This document shows positions 34,132-42,624 of a stretch of DNA of 51,746 nucleotides, piece after piece; position 1 is the first letter of the stretch; each line of letters starts with the position of its first letter. The stretch is from Novosphingobium endophyticum (GTDB lineage Bacteria > Pseudomonadota > Alphaproteobacteria > Sphingomonadales > Sphingomonadaceae). The DNA lies in assembly GCF_014640675.1 (NCBI RefSeq), contig NZ_BMHK01000024.1, positions 1 to 51,746 on the forward strand, in the 5' to 3' direction. The position numbers were made by a program, and so were the translations under genes. The notes below the pieces were generated by a model. That model was not told where the DNA came from. It did not search any database and saw only the letters and a list, made by a program, of their open reading frames with translations.

Positions 34132-35697
34132 ATGACCACGAAGACTATCCTGCCGGCGCGACTGGCGCTGTCGACTGCGGCGGCGAGCCTGATACTGTCC
34201 ACGTCCCCGGCGATTTCTCAGCCGACGCCTGCTGCAACCGATGCGCGGTCCGCGACGGTTTCGGTCGACTTTGCGAGTTCGCGCGGGGACTTTCTGCACC
34301 CGGAGCGCTACAATAACTTCTCCCGTTGGTCGAGCTGGGCGGCACAGCGTGACGCCGACGTCGGGTTCCTCAACGAGCAAGGGCTGCACGGCGAAATCTA
34401 CAAGGTGTGGGTCGATGCCGAGCGCATCCACGACCCTGCGAGCGATACCTACAATTACGAGGGCCTCGACGATTACCTTGCCGACGCAAGCCTGCTGTCA
34501 GACGAATTGCTGATGGTCATGGACACGCGCGTGTCCGTGCGGGACATGAACCGGAGCCCGGCCGATATCAAGCCGATCATCAAGAGGATCATGACCGATC
34601 TGAAGCGACGCTACCCGCGAATTCGCTATGTCGAGGCGTTCAACGAACCGGATCACAATCTGGCGAAAGCCATATCGCCGAGCGAACTCTACGATTACTA
34701 CAAGGTCTATTATGAGGTCGTGAACGAGATCAATCGCGAGCTGCAGCCGCAGGTGCCGCTGGAAATCGGCGGGCCGGGCTACATGCAGTACAACGAAACA
34801 TGGATGTACGCTTTCCTCGATCGCTATGCCGCCGATCCATCCCCCGACAAGAAGCTCGATTTCCTTTCCTGGCACGCTTACGGCGAATTTCCCGAAGGCA
34901 CCGGCGACACGGCCGGACCGCGCGCCTTCCACTTCTACAAGGGCAACCCGAGCGAGATCGCCGGTCAGCGCGAACTGCTGAATGCGGCACTTAGTCGCCG
35001 GGGGCTTGATACCGGAATTCCTGCCTTCATTACCGAAACTGGCATCTATCCCGGTCCCTCCTTCGATAACGAGAAGGATGCACGGCCCGACTATCTCATC
35101 GGCGCGGCCGGCGTGCCCTCTCTGCACTACTGGTACATGGAGCAGCCCAACACCTACCCGTTCAACTGGGTCGTTCGCCACTTCGGCGAGGAGCGCAAGG
35201 ATCAGCTGATCACCCGCGCCCGCGATGGTAAGCACATTGCGGTCAGGGGCGGCGACAATGCCGAGGATTTGCCCACCAATATTTTCACCCCCTATGGCAA
35301 TGCGTTGAAGATGATGGCGATGCTGAAGAAAGAGCGTGTGACGGCGCAGTCAGACGCGCTGGACGAGGGCAAGGGCGTCTACAGCATCGCCACCAAGGAC
35401 AAGTACGGCGCGGCGGTGATGGTCTGGAACTACCAGCATACCGGGACGCAGTCCTACCAGGTGACCATCGACATGGGCAAACTGCCCGCCAATTTGCGCG
35501 GCAAAAGCCTGTGCCAGCGAATGTACCGGATCGACGACACGGTAAGTAATTACTGGGGCAACCCGGCTACCGCCAACCTGCAGCAAGTGGCAGCGGTTCA
35601 GGTCGCCTCGACACAGCGGCACAGGGTTTCTGTAGACCTTACGGCGAATGCGCTTCAGTTGGTGACACTGGAGCCGGCAGAATCCTGCGCCACCTGA
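34132..35697 (+). CDS. Exported clan-A glycoside hydrolase, GH39-like
   Basis: This 521-residue enzyme has a signal peptide (residues 1 to about 30, ISTSPAIS-type cleavage region) and a TIM barrel with both catalytic glutamates visible. The acid/base is in VEAFNEPDHN (Glu 172) and the nucleophile in AFITETGIYPG (Glu 302). LDFLSWHAYGEF matches the barrel strand of GH39 and related clan-A enzymes (beta-xylosidases, iduronidases). The C-terminal 130 residues form a beta-sandwich-like domain (AVMVWNYQHTG). It probably cleaves a plant or exopolysaccharide in the periplasm or outside. GH39 assignment is by motif, so another clan-A family is possible. Its stop codon overlaps the end of a MITE-like element. 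Confidence 0.75.
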   Translation: MTTKTILPARLALSTAAASLILSTSPAISQPTPAATDARSATVSVDFASSRGDFLHPERYNNFSRWSSWAAQRDADVGFLNEQGLHGEIYKVWVDAERIHDPASDTYNYEGLDDYLADASLLSDELLMVMDTRVSVRDMNRSPADIKPIIKRIMTDLKRRYPRIRYVEAFNEPDHNLAKAISPSELYDYYKVYYEVVNEINRELQPQVPLEIGGPGYMQYNETWMYAFLDRYAADPSPDKKLDFLSWHAYGEFPEGTGDTAGPRAFHFYKGNPSEIAGQRELLNAALSRRGLDTGIPAFITETGIYPGPSFDNEKDARPDYLIGAAGVPSLHYWYMEQPNTYPFNWVVRHFGEERKDQLITRARDGKHIAVRGGDNAEDLPTNIFTPYGNALKMMAMLKKERVTAQSDALDEGKGVYSIATKDKYGAAVMVWNYQHTGTQSYQVTIDMGKLPANLRGKSLCQRMYRIDDTVSNYWGNPATANLQQVAAVQVASTQRHRVSVDLTANALQLVTLEPAESCAT

Positions 35698-35961
35698 TAC
35701 CAAGCTGCAGCGATCCCGACCTATGAGGATTGCCAGTCCCGTTTGCTGGCAAGGAGCAGCGGAAACGGCGATGTGGTTCATCGTCGTGACGCTGCGACGA
35801 AATCCAGCGGACGGGACTGGCAACCCTGCGGGCGGCATCCTGCCGGCCCTCGGACATCGTCAGGCCCTCGGAACGATGAACCACATCGCCCCTTCGGGCA
35901 TTCCTCGCCGAGAACCGCCAGTAGGCCGTCCTCATAGGTCGGGATCACTGCAGCTTGGTAT
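35697..35961. mobile_element. 265-bp MITE-like element with 33-bp terminal inverted repeats
   Basis: The ends are inverted copies of one 33-bp sequence starting ATACCAAGCTGCAG, with 32 of 33 positions matching (35697-35729 and 35929-35961). Inside are a perfect 17-bp inverted pair (35767-35783 and 35874-35890) and an 18/20 pair (35730-35749 and 35804-35823). There is no transposase frame. If the true ends are CCAAGC, they are flanked by TA on both sides, as in IS630/Tc1-type insertions. The element fills the gap between the convergent GH39-like and CMD-like genes and may also end their transcripts. Confidence 0.75.
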
Positions 35962-35974
35962 GAGCCCGGGCGAG

Positions 35975-36589
35975 CTAGCCGGTTGCCTTGGCGCCATTGG
36001 CCGATGAATGGGCATAACCGAAATCGTGTTCGGGCAGGATCGCATTGCAGATGATTGCCCAAAACGACCACCAGGCTACCGCAACAGTGAATTCGATTGC
36101 TCCAAGCTCGCCAAAGTGGCTGGATACCCTCTGAAAGAGTTCCTCCGGCACGTCTCCAGCGACAGCGGCCAACGTGAACTCGATGACCAGCTTCTGCTCC
36201 TGGTCAAAGATGTTGCTGATTTTCCAGAACGGAATCGCCGCCTGCATTTCGGCCGAGATGCCCTGCCGTTCGGCTGGCGCAAGGTGTGACTGGAAATTGT
36301 AGTCGCACTTGAAATGCAGATTCACCGTCTGGATCATCAGCTGGCGCAGGTCGTTCCTGTCGGTCGTCCAAGGCAGTTCCTGGGTCATGTAGTCGCTGAC
36401 TTTGATCAGCAACAGCGCCAGCCTGGGATCCCTTGCGACCACGGCGAAGACCTTGCCCGTGTCCGGGATCCTTTCCCCTCCTCCCCAACTGGCGACATGG
36501 TCGAACAAGGCCTTGAGGTGCTTGCCGGACTCGCCGGTGCGGCTGAGTGGAAATTCATCCGCTGACTGGACAAGCTTCACACGGGTCAT
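35975..36589 (-). CDS. Carboxymuconolactone decarboxylase (CMD)-like protein, copy 1
   Basis: This 204-residue helical protein of the CMD/AhpD-like fold has a core LMIQTVNLHFKCDYNFQSHL in the place of the AhpD CxxCxxxH motif. Cys 95 and His 102 are kept, but the second cysteine is Asn 98, so it should not be a disulfide peroxidase. PcaC-type decarboxylases, lactonases and isomerase-like relatives are possible. A paralogue at 47356-47907 shares most core residues, including QTxxLxxxCxYxF, LVIE and ELFQR. It is 67 bp downstream of TonB receptor 1 and probably cotranscribed with it. Confidence 0.72.
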   Translation of the reverse strand: MTRVKLVQSADEFPLSRTGESGKHLKALFDHVASWGGGERIPDTGKVFAVVARDPRLALLLIKVSDYMTQELPWTTDRNDLRQLMIQTVNLHFKCDYNFQSHLAPAERQGISAEMQAAIPFWKISNIFDQEQKLVIEFTLAAVAGDVPEELFQRVSSHFGELGAIEFTVAVAWWSFWAIICNAILPEHDFGYAHSSANGAKATG

Positions 36590-36619
36590 CGTTCTACTCC
36601 CATTCTAATCCGAGGATTT

Positions 36620-36634
36620 CCCGGACAAGCCGGG
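36620..36634 (-). terminator. Short hairpin between TonB receptor 1 and CMD copy 1
   Basis: CCCGG (36620-36624), ACAAG, CCGGG (36630-36634) lies 22 bp beyond the receptor stop on the minus strand. It may reduce read-through into the CMD gene or protect the receptor transcript. It is too short to be a confident terminator. Confidence 0.25.
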
Positions 36635-36656
36635 TTCCGCTGAGCGCAGTCAGGCG

Positions 36657-39023
36657 TCAGAAGCGGACTTCGCCCTGCAACGCGACTTCCCGAGGACGAC
36701 TGAACACACCGATGAACTCGTTGGTCGTGCCGGCCGGGCGGCCTGAGGTGGAAATCAAATAGTATGAGTTGGTCAGGTTCCGACCGATGATCGACAGGCG
36801 GAAGCGTTCGTCTTCGGGAGAAAGATGCAGGGCAGCGTTAAGCCTCCAGAAGCTGGGCTGGACGCCGCCTGGCGCATTGTCCGCTGCCGATTGGTATTTC
36901 GAACTGTAGCTGGCATCCCCGGCAAGATTGACCTTCCAGTCGCCCCCGAGATGAGCGGTGTAGCTGGCTCCCAGATTGAAGGTGAGCTTCGGGGCCCGGG
37001 TCAAAGGCTTGCCGGTCAGATCCTGCCTGCCGGCGATGCAACCCTGTGCCGCCGTCTGGCCGGGAAAGCATTGCGAGTCACTATAATTCAGGTACCGCGC
37101 CCGGTTGTAGCCAAGATTGCCGCGGAATGAGAGGTCATCGGTCGCGAACCAGTTAAGCGATGCCTGCATGCCCCTTGTACGGGCAGCCGCCGCGTTCTGG
37201 ATCAGGAAGCTGATCGTTTCCGGGTCGAACGTTCCGAGCTGCAGATCCTTGTACTTGTAGGTGTAGGCTGTCACGTCGAACCGCAGCCGCCGGTCGAACA
37301 ACTCCCCCTTGTACCCCGCCTCGAAGCCTTCGACTTTCTCCGCCCCGATCTGGACATTTTCCGGCGTCGCGGACGTGAAGAGCAGGGCGGCCGTTGAAAT
37401 GGCGCCGGCCTTGTAGCCGGTCTTGTACGCGCCATAGACCAGGTGATCGCGCGAAGGCTTCCAGCTGAGAGTGACTTCCGGCGAAATGTTGTCGTCGCTC
37501 AGGCGTGCCCGCAATACGCTTCCTTCCGGGCGGAAAGGGAAACTGGAGATGCCGACGGCGCGGTTGACGATGTCCTGCTTCTTCTTGTCATGCGAATATC
37601 GCGCGCCGCCCGCCAGTTCGATCGCCGGGGTGATCCGATAGCGGACCTGTCCGAACACCGAGAAGCTCTGGTTGTCGGCGTGGGCGACGGTCTCGACAGT
37701 CGTGAAGTTGTTGGCGGTGGGGTTGAGCCCGCCGTGGAAGACGTCAGGATAATTGCCGAAAAAGCGCGACGAATCCTCGAAATAGACGCCGCCCATCAGA
37801 TTGAGCGCCCCCTCGAAGCCCGTGTCGAAACGCAGCTCCTGTGTGAAGAGCTTGTAATCCTCTTCCTGGACCGACCAGATCGTTGTGAACGGGGTGAAAT
37901 CGGCGTTCCGCGCGTCGACGAAGTCCTGCTTGTAGTAGCCGGTCGTCGAGGTCACCGTGACATCGCCAAAAGACTTGTCGACGTTGAGCGACCCTAGCAC
38001 GGCATCGGTCTTGAACGACGGCGCGCCATTGCTCGAAAAGGGGTAATTCGCGGCGAAATCTGCTGGCAGGCCGCCCTCCGACTTGACGCGGTTCTTGGCG
38101 CAGTCCCCGGTGGGGAACGGGATCGTGCCGAACAGCGTCGGTACGGTCTGTCCGTTGGTACAGAAGGATTCCGCATATCCTGTCGAGGAATTGAGCTTCT
38201 GGTGGCTCAGCAGAACCTTGAGCGTGACATCCAGATCGTCCGATGGCTGCCATGCCACCGTCAGGCGGCCGGTGTAATCCTCGCCCTCGGGCTGCCTTCG
38301 GCCGCCGGTTGCGCCTGGCACGGTCACAGCCGGGTTGAGCGGATAGACCACGGGCTCCGCCACGTTGCGCATCCAGCCTTCCATGGAGCTGGCCCGAAAC
38401 GCGAGCCTCGCTCCGAGGGTGTCGCTCAACGGACCTGAAATTGCGGCTTCGAGATAGCGTTCGTCGGCGGTGAACTCATAACCTGCACGAACGTAGCCCT
38501 CCAGAACCTCGGTGGGTCCGGCGCTTCTGAGTGTGATCACGCCGGCGGGTGAGTTCTTGCCAAAGAACAGCACCTGTGGACCTTCCATGATCTCCACCTG
38601 CGCCAGATCGAACATGGCCGCGGTGACGATGCGGCCGCGGCTGAGCACCACGTTATCGATGGCCACAGCCACGCTCTGATCAAGGCCAGGGTCGGACGAC
38701 GTTGAGCTAATGCCGCGGATGCCGATGATTGCCCCCGTGCCAACGGTTTGACGGCCGATCATCACCTGGGGAGCAAGTTCCCCGATCTTCGTGAGGTCCG
38801 TTGCAAGGTTGTTCTGGAGCTGGGCCTGCGAAATGACGGCAACCGCAACGGGGACATCCTGCAATGACTCCTCTCGCCTGCGCGCCGTCACAATGATCTC
38901 ATTGAACCCGCGTTCGGTTACCGCTTGCGCCGCGGACCCTGTGCCTTGGGCCAGGGCGGGAACGGCCTGCACCATAGCGGCTCCGCACAGTAGATACGCG
39001 GCAACTTCGCTGAATTTCCTCAT
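36657..39023 (-). CDS. TonB-dependent outer membrane receptor 1
   Basis: This 788-residue receptor has a signal peptide (1 to about 26, VPALAQ). The TonB box region reads NEIIVTARRREESLQDVPVAV, and the plug domain contains IGIRGISSTSSDPG and the GPQVLFFGKNSPAGVI signature. A 22-strand barrel ends in the aromatic C-terminus QGEVRF. It is of the sphingomonad type often tied to uptake of aromatic or other hydrophobic compounds rather than iron. No siderophore genes are nearby. It heads the minus-strand arm of the catabolic island and is divergent from the ABM gene across 346 bp. Confidence 0.93.
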   Translation of the reverse strand: MRKFSEVAAYLLCGAAMVQAVPALAQGTGSAAQAVTERGFNEIIVTARRREESLQDVPVAVAVISQAQLQNNLATDLTKIGELAPQVMIGRQTVGTGAIIGIRGISSTSSDPGLDQSVAVAIDNVVLSRGRIVTAAMFDLAQVEIMEGPQVLFFGKNSPAGVITLRSAGPTEVLEGYVRAGYEFTADERYLEAAISGPLSDTLGARLAFRASSMEGWMRNVAEPVVYPLNPAVTVPGATGGRRQPEGEDYTGRLTVAWQPSDDLDVTLKVLLSHQKLNSSTGYAESFCTNGQTVPTLFGTIPFPTGDCAKNRVKSEGGLPADFAANYPFSSNGAPSFKTDAVLGSLNVDKSFGDVTVTSTTGYYKQDFVDARNADFTPFTTIWSVQEEDYKLFTQELRFDTGFEGALNLMGGVYFEDSSRFFGNYPDVFHGGLNPTANNFTTVETVAHADNQSFSVFGQVRYRITPAIELAGGARYSHDKKKQDIVNRAVGISSFPFRPEGSVLRARLSDDNISPEVTLSWKPSRDHLVYGAYKTGYKAGAISTAALLFTSATPENVQIGAEKVEGFEAGYKGELFDRRLRFDVTAYTYKYKDLQLGTFDPETISFLIQNAAAARTRGMQASLNWFATDDLSFRGNLGYNRARYLNYSDSQCFPGQTAAQGCIAGRQDLTGKPLTRAPKLTFNLGASYTAHLGGDWKVNLAGDASYSSKYQSAADNAPGGVQPSFWRLNAALHLSPEDERFRLSIIGRNLTNSYYLISTSGRPAGTTNEFIGVFSRPREVALQGEVRF

Positions 39024-39117
39024 CCCATCCTCCTCTGCAACTCGAGCCGTCTGCCCCGGCCCATTCGTTCCAGACCGGTTACCCCGGGTGCTAGCGCGTT
39101 TTCTGGCCCGTCATCCA

Positions 39118-39151
39118 AGTATCAATTATGATATATATTCCATATATGAGA
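39118..39151 (-). promoter_or_regulatory. Candidate operator and promoter of TonB receptor 1
   Basis: On the minus strand 39137-39151 reads TCTCATATATGGAAT, matching 13 of 15 positions of TATCAAATATGGAAT found upstream of CMD copy 2. Next to it, 39121-39132 is the palindrome ATCA-ATTA-TGAT. The AT-rich block stands out from its surroundings and lies about 100-130 bp before the receptor start. Confidence 0.45.
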
Positions 39152-39262
39152 TTACTCCATAGCCCGGTGCGAATGTCAAGGCGTTCTGCGAGCCGGCCAA
39201 AAGCGCGCGCCTGCAACGAGGGGCGGTATCGGGAAAGCGGGCGATCCCCTGCAGCCGCCGGA

Positions 39263-39310
39263 TTGACATTCGGGCACGGTATCATTTATGGCCATAACAT
39301 CATTTTTGAT
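39263..39310 (+). promoter_or_regulatory. Candidate operator and promoter of the ABM-TonB receptor 2 arm
   Basis: TTGACA (39263-39268) is a good -35 box. It is followed by GGTATCATTTATGG (39278-39291), which differs at two positions from a site upstream of CMD copy 2. TTATGGCCATAA (39286-39297) is a perfect palindrome and ATCATTTTTGAT (39299-39310) another. Apart from this site and the receptor 1 site, I see nothing else in the 346-bp gap 39024-39369. Confidence 0.45.
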
Positions 39311-39369
39311 ATTATGACGCACATTTCCCCAAACGGCATTGTTTCAGGCCACTCAGGACGGGAGAGGAC

Positions 39370-39720
39370 ATGCGGATCATTCACGTTACTTTGCGGGTAA
39401 AACCGGAGAAGGTCGGACTCTACGAGAACACCTTCAACGAACTCAAAGACAAGGTTCGGCAGTACGAGCCCGGATGTGCGCTTCTGGAAGCGTGCAAGGA
39501 TCCTGACGATCCGCACACATACCATGTCATCGAAGCCTATACGGATGAGCGCGCCGTCGAGGAGCATGTGAAAACGTCATACTACAAAACGACTGCGGAC
39601 ATTTTCGTGCAGTGCCTTCAGGGCGACCACATGAAAGAAATAGCAGAGCGAAATCTTCAAGGAAGAGAAATGTACGGGGTAATCAAGAACATTGATTTCC
39701 AACGTCTGGATTCAATTTAG
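39370..39720 (+). CDS. ABM-fold protein, possible cofactor-free monooxygenase
   Basis: This 116-residue ferredoxin-like protein has the ABM pattern IIHVTLRVKPEKVGLYENTF (first strand and helix), then GCALLEACKDPDDPHTYHVIEAY and a helix with HVKTSYYKTTADIF. The family includes the small quinone-forming monooxygenases of polyketide pathways, LsrG-like isomerases and YgiN-like quinol oxidases. The histidines in TYHVIEAY and HVKTSYY could be active-site residues. It opens the plus-strand arm of the island, 36 bp before TonB receptor 2, behind GGAGAGG. A catabolic oxidase or isomerase role is inferred from position. Confidence 0.78.
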   Translation: MRIIHVTLRVKPEKVGLYENTFNELKDKVRQYEPGCALLEACKDPDDPHTYHVIEAYTDERAVEEHVKTSYYKTTADIFVQCLQGDHMKEIAERNLQGREMYGVIKNIDFQRLDSI

Positions 39721-39756
39721 CAATATAAAAAATCAAATAAGCAGGGAGGTTGTCTT

Positions 39757-42183
39757 ATGTCGCTTCGTGGTGTTTCCTGGTTGCTGACGGGTTCTGTCGC
39801 GCTATTCTCCTCGAATGCTGCCTTGGCACAGGCCGAAAACGAATACCCGCAAGGCGTGTCAGAACGCCTGTCCGCACCGACAGCCGGCGAGCCGATCATC
39901 GTCACGGCACGCAAGCGCAATGAGTCCATTCTCAAGGTTCCGGTTGTTCTGACCGCGATTTCGCAGGCCCAGCTGGAGCAGTATTCCACCGACGATATCT
40001 ACACCGTCGCCCACCGGGTTCCGGGCCTGCTTGTCGGCACCTCGCTTGCCGCCAACGGATTGCAGATCTCGATGCGGGGCATTGGCACAACGGCCAATAA
40101 TGCCACTATCGACAACTCGATTTCGCTCAATGTGGACGGCCTGCAGCTCAGCCAGGGCCTGGCATACAATCTGGGCATGCTCGATCTCGGGCAGATCGAA
40201 GTACTGAAAGGCCCCCAAGCGCTCTTCTATGGCAAGAACAGCCCCGCCGGCGTCATATCGCTGCGCAGCGCCGATCCGGGCAACAGCACCGAGTTCAAGG
40301 CGCGCGCGGGTTATGAATTCGAAGCGAACGAAGCCATCGGGGAACTCGTCGCATCCGGCCCGGTCTCGGATTCGCTGAAACTGCGTTTTGCCGCCCGGTA
40401 TTCCGCTAAGGACGGCTATTTCCGCAATGTGGTTCAGGCCAACACCGCCCTTGGCAGTATTGATCCGGCCGATCGGCGCGTGAACCCTACGAAAGACCTG
40501 ATGATGCGCGGGACGATACTTTTCGAACCGACCGATGGCTATCGCGCCCGCATCAAGGCGTCCTACCAGAACCAGAAGATCGACGGGACATGGCCAGCCT
40601 ATCAGGGTATTTACTGCCCGGAAGGCACCGGCGGCGTTCCCCCGCTGAACATCCAGTTCATTGGCGACGGCTGCAAACTCGATCGCAAGATCGCGGCAGC
40701 CTGGCCAAATCCGGAAGCCTTCGCGCCATTGCGCAATGGAGGAAAGCCCTTCAGCCATCTTGAACAGGCATTGTTCTCGGTCGAAAACACCTTCCGGGTC
40801 GCTGACGATCTCGAACTGACATCGCTGAGCGGCCTGTACCTGATGGAGCAGAAATATCTGTTCCTTGCCGGGTTTGCGACGGTCCTGCCGCTCGTCGCCG
40901 ACAACGACTTCCTGTCCAACCAGTTCACCCAGGAGCTGCGCCTGACGAGCAGCTACGCCGGCCCGTTCAACTTCATGCTGGGCGGATATTACCAGAAGGC
41001 GCAGCAGGAAACGCACGTCAATCTTCTGGGCAACACGCAGGCGTTCTTTCCGGCAATAGCGCAGGACAACGATCACGTCATTGATATCGAAGCCGCGTCG
41101 CTGTTCGGCCAGTTGATCTGGAAGATCTCCCCCGAACTGGAATTCGCTCCAGGCGTGCGGTGGACCGATGAAACGCGCATCCACAAGCAATGGAACTACG
41201 CCGCATCCAATGGCCCGATCGGCCGGTCGGTGCTGCTCGATCCGAGAGTTTCATCTTCCAACTTCTCACCCGAGGCGACACTGACCTACACGCCGTCGGA
41301 CGACCTGACCCTGTTTGCCGCATTCAAGACAGGCTTCAAGTCCGGCTCATTCAACGGCACGATCTTTGCCGCGCCGACCACGGCCGCATCCTTTGGCGAT
41401 GAGAAGGTGATCGGCGGAGAAGCGGGCGTGAAGTCCCGGTTGCTCGACGGGCAGATCAATTTCAACGCGGCCGCTTATTATTACCGCTACAAGGACCTGC
41501 AGGTCGGCGCCGGCGAAATCCGCGGGCAGGTCATCATCAACCGCACGCTCAACGCCGCCTCGGCAAATGTCTACGGGCTGGACATGGACATGTCCTTTGC
41601 GCCCTATGCGGTTCCGGGCCTTTCGGTGCAGGCAGCGCTCAACTACAACCACGCCCGCTATGGTTCTTTCCCGAATGCCCCTTGCGGGAACGGCCAGACC
41701 GCGCCGGAGGGCTGCGACCAGCTCCAGAATCCGGTGACCGGCAACTTCTCGGCCCAGGACCTTGCCGGCGAGCCGCTCGTGCGCGCGCCCTCGTGGATGG
41801 GCAATTTCGGCATCGATTATGAGATGCCTGTCGGAAACGGCATGGCCGTCGGGGTAGGCGGACTTGTGAGCTACTCGTCGAAATACTCGCTGAACCTCAC
41901 CAACCTGCCCGGCTTCTTCCAGCCGGCCTATGCCAAGGTCAATGCGAACCTGGCGCTACGGGGCGCTGAGGACGCGTGGGAAGTCGCGCTCATCGGAAAC
42001 AACCTGACCGACAAGCTCACCTCGGCGAACTGCTTCAACAGCAATCTTCAAAACGGTTCCTTCTACGGCGGCCAGATCCAGGGTGGTCCGTTGCCCGGTC
42101 CGGCCGGTGGCGACGAGGCCAACTGCGTGACGGAGCGCGGCCGCGAGGTATGGGTCCGCTTCACCGTGAAGCTGGGCAGCTAG
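39757..42183 (+). CDS. TonB-dependent outer membrane receptor 2
   Basis: This 808-residue receptor has a signal peptide (1 to about 27, SNAALAQ). The TonB box region reads EPIIVTARKRNESILKVPVVL, and the plug has the motifs ISMRGIGTTANN and GPQALFYGKNSPAGVI, followed by a barrel ending VRFTVKLGS. It resembles TonB receptor 1 in plug motifs, but the two diverge in the barrel loops that contact the ligand. They may recognise related compounds. The start follows GGGAGG. A hairpin just after the stop probably sets off this gene from the rest of the operon. Confidence 0.93.
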   Translation: MSLRGVSWLLTGSVALFSSNAALAQAENEYPQGVSERLSAPTAGEPIIVTARKRNESILKVPVVLTAISQAQLEQYSTDDIYTVAHRVPGLLVGTSLAANGLQISMRGIGTTANNATIDNSISLNVDGLQLSQGLAYNLGMLDLGQIEVLKGPQALFYGKNSPAGVISLRSADPGNSTEFKARAGYEFEANEAIGELVASGPVSDSLKLRFAARYSAKDGYFRNVVQANTALGSIDPADRRVNPTKDLMMRGTILFEPTDGYRARIKASYQNQKIDGTWPAYQGIYCPEGTGGVPPLNIQFIGDGCKLDRKIAAAWPNPEAFAPLRNGGKPFSHLEQALFSVENTFRVADDLELTSLSGLYLMEQKYLFLAGFATVLPLVADNDFLSNQFTQELRLTSSYAGPFNFMLGGYYQKAQQETHVNLLGNTQAFFPAIAQDNDHVIDIEAASLFGQLIWKISPELEFAPGVRWTDETRIHKQWNYAASNGPIGRSVLLDPRVSSSNFSPEATLTYTPSDDLTLFAAFKTGFKSGSFNGTIFAAPTTAASFGDEKVIGGEAGVKSRLLDGQINFNAAAYYYRYKDLQVGAGEIRGQVIINRTLNAASANVYGLDMDMSFAPYAVPGLSVQAALNYNHARYGSFPNAPCGNGQTAPEGCDQLQNPVTGNFSAQDLAGEPLVRAPSWMGNFGIDYEMPVGNGMAVGVGGLVSYSSKYSLNLTNLPGFFQPAYAKVNANLALRGAEDAWEVALIGNNLTDKLTSANCFNSNLQNGSFYGGQIQGGPLPGPAGGDEANCVTERGREVWVRFTVKLGS

Positions 42184-42196
42184 GAGAGCCCATCGG

Positions 42197-42218
42197 GCGG
42201 GGACCATGGTGTCCCCGC
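42197..42218 (+). terminator. Hairpin after TonB receptor 2
   Basis: GCGGGGAC (42197-42204), CATGGT, GTCCCCGC (42211-42218) is a perfect 8-bp stem 13 bp after the receptor stop, followed by TT. It may partly terminate or stabilise the receptor message so that the receptor is made in excess over downstream genes. Confidence 0.45.
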
Positions 42219-42313
42219 TTCGCTGGCAGGCAAGGGCACCAAGCGCCCGAGGATGTCACCGCGCACCGCTCGATCGGATGCGAACCGCGGTTCAAGGAAG
42301 GAAGCGCAAGCGC

Positions 42314-42622
42314 ATGTCTGCCTACGTCATCATGTTTCGCGACAGCACGCACGATCCGGAGGGACTGAAGACCTATGCCGAACTGGCTTTGCGCGCGCCC
42401 TCCGCAAAGATCGAGCTGGTCGCTTCATCCAAGCTCGGCCGGCACCGCGTGCTGGAAGGCGATACCATAGAAGCGGCAGTCATCCTGCGCTTCCCCGAAT
42501 GGGAGGATGCTCTCGAATGGTATGAAAGTCCGGAATATCAGGCCGCTCGAAAGCACCGGTTGGCGTCGGGAACCTTTCGGGCCGTTCTGATCGAAGGCAT
42601 GCCGGCCGGAGCGGGAGAATAG
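42314..42622 (+). CDS. DUF1330-family protein
   Basis: This 102-residue dimeric alpha/beta barrel-type protein has the DUF1330 pattern. It starts SAYVIMFRDSTHDPEGLKTYA, then HRVLEGDTIEAAVILRFPEW, and WYESPEYQAARKHRLASGTF. DUF1330 proteins share the ferredoxin-like fold of ABM proteins and have no settled function. They often sit in catabolic operons, as here. It ends 2 bp before the MFS gene, so translation of the two is probably coupled. The ATG at 42314 begins the conserved domain. Confidence 0.85.
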   Translation: MSAYVIMFRDSTHDPEGLKTYAELALRAPSAKIELVASSKLGRHRVLEGDTIEAAVILRFPEWEDALEWYESPEYQAARKHRLASGTFRAVLIEGMPAGAGE

Positions 42623-42624
42623 CC

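Noticed and set aside
35639..35935. Open frame on the minus strand within the MITE-like element
   Set aside because: It is produced by the inverted repeats and overlaps the GH39-like C-terminus; no domain or ribosome binding site is seen.
36547..36762. Short plus-strand frame across the start of CMD copy 1 and the end of TonB receptor 1
   Set aside because: It is antisense to the two genes and has no recognisable protein features.
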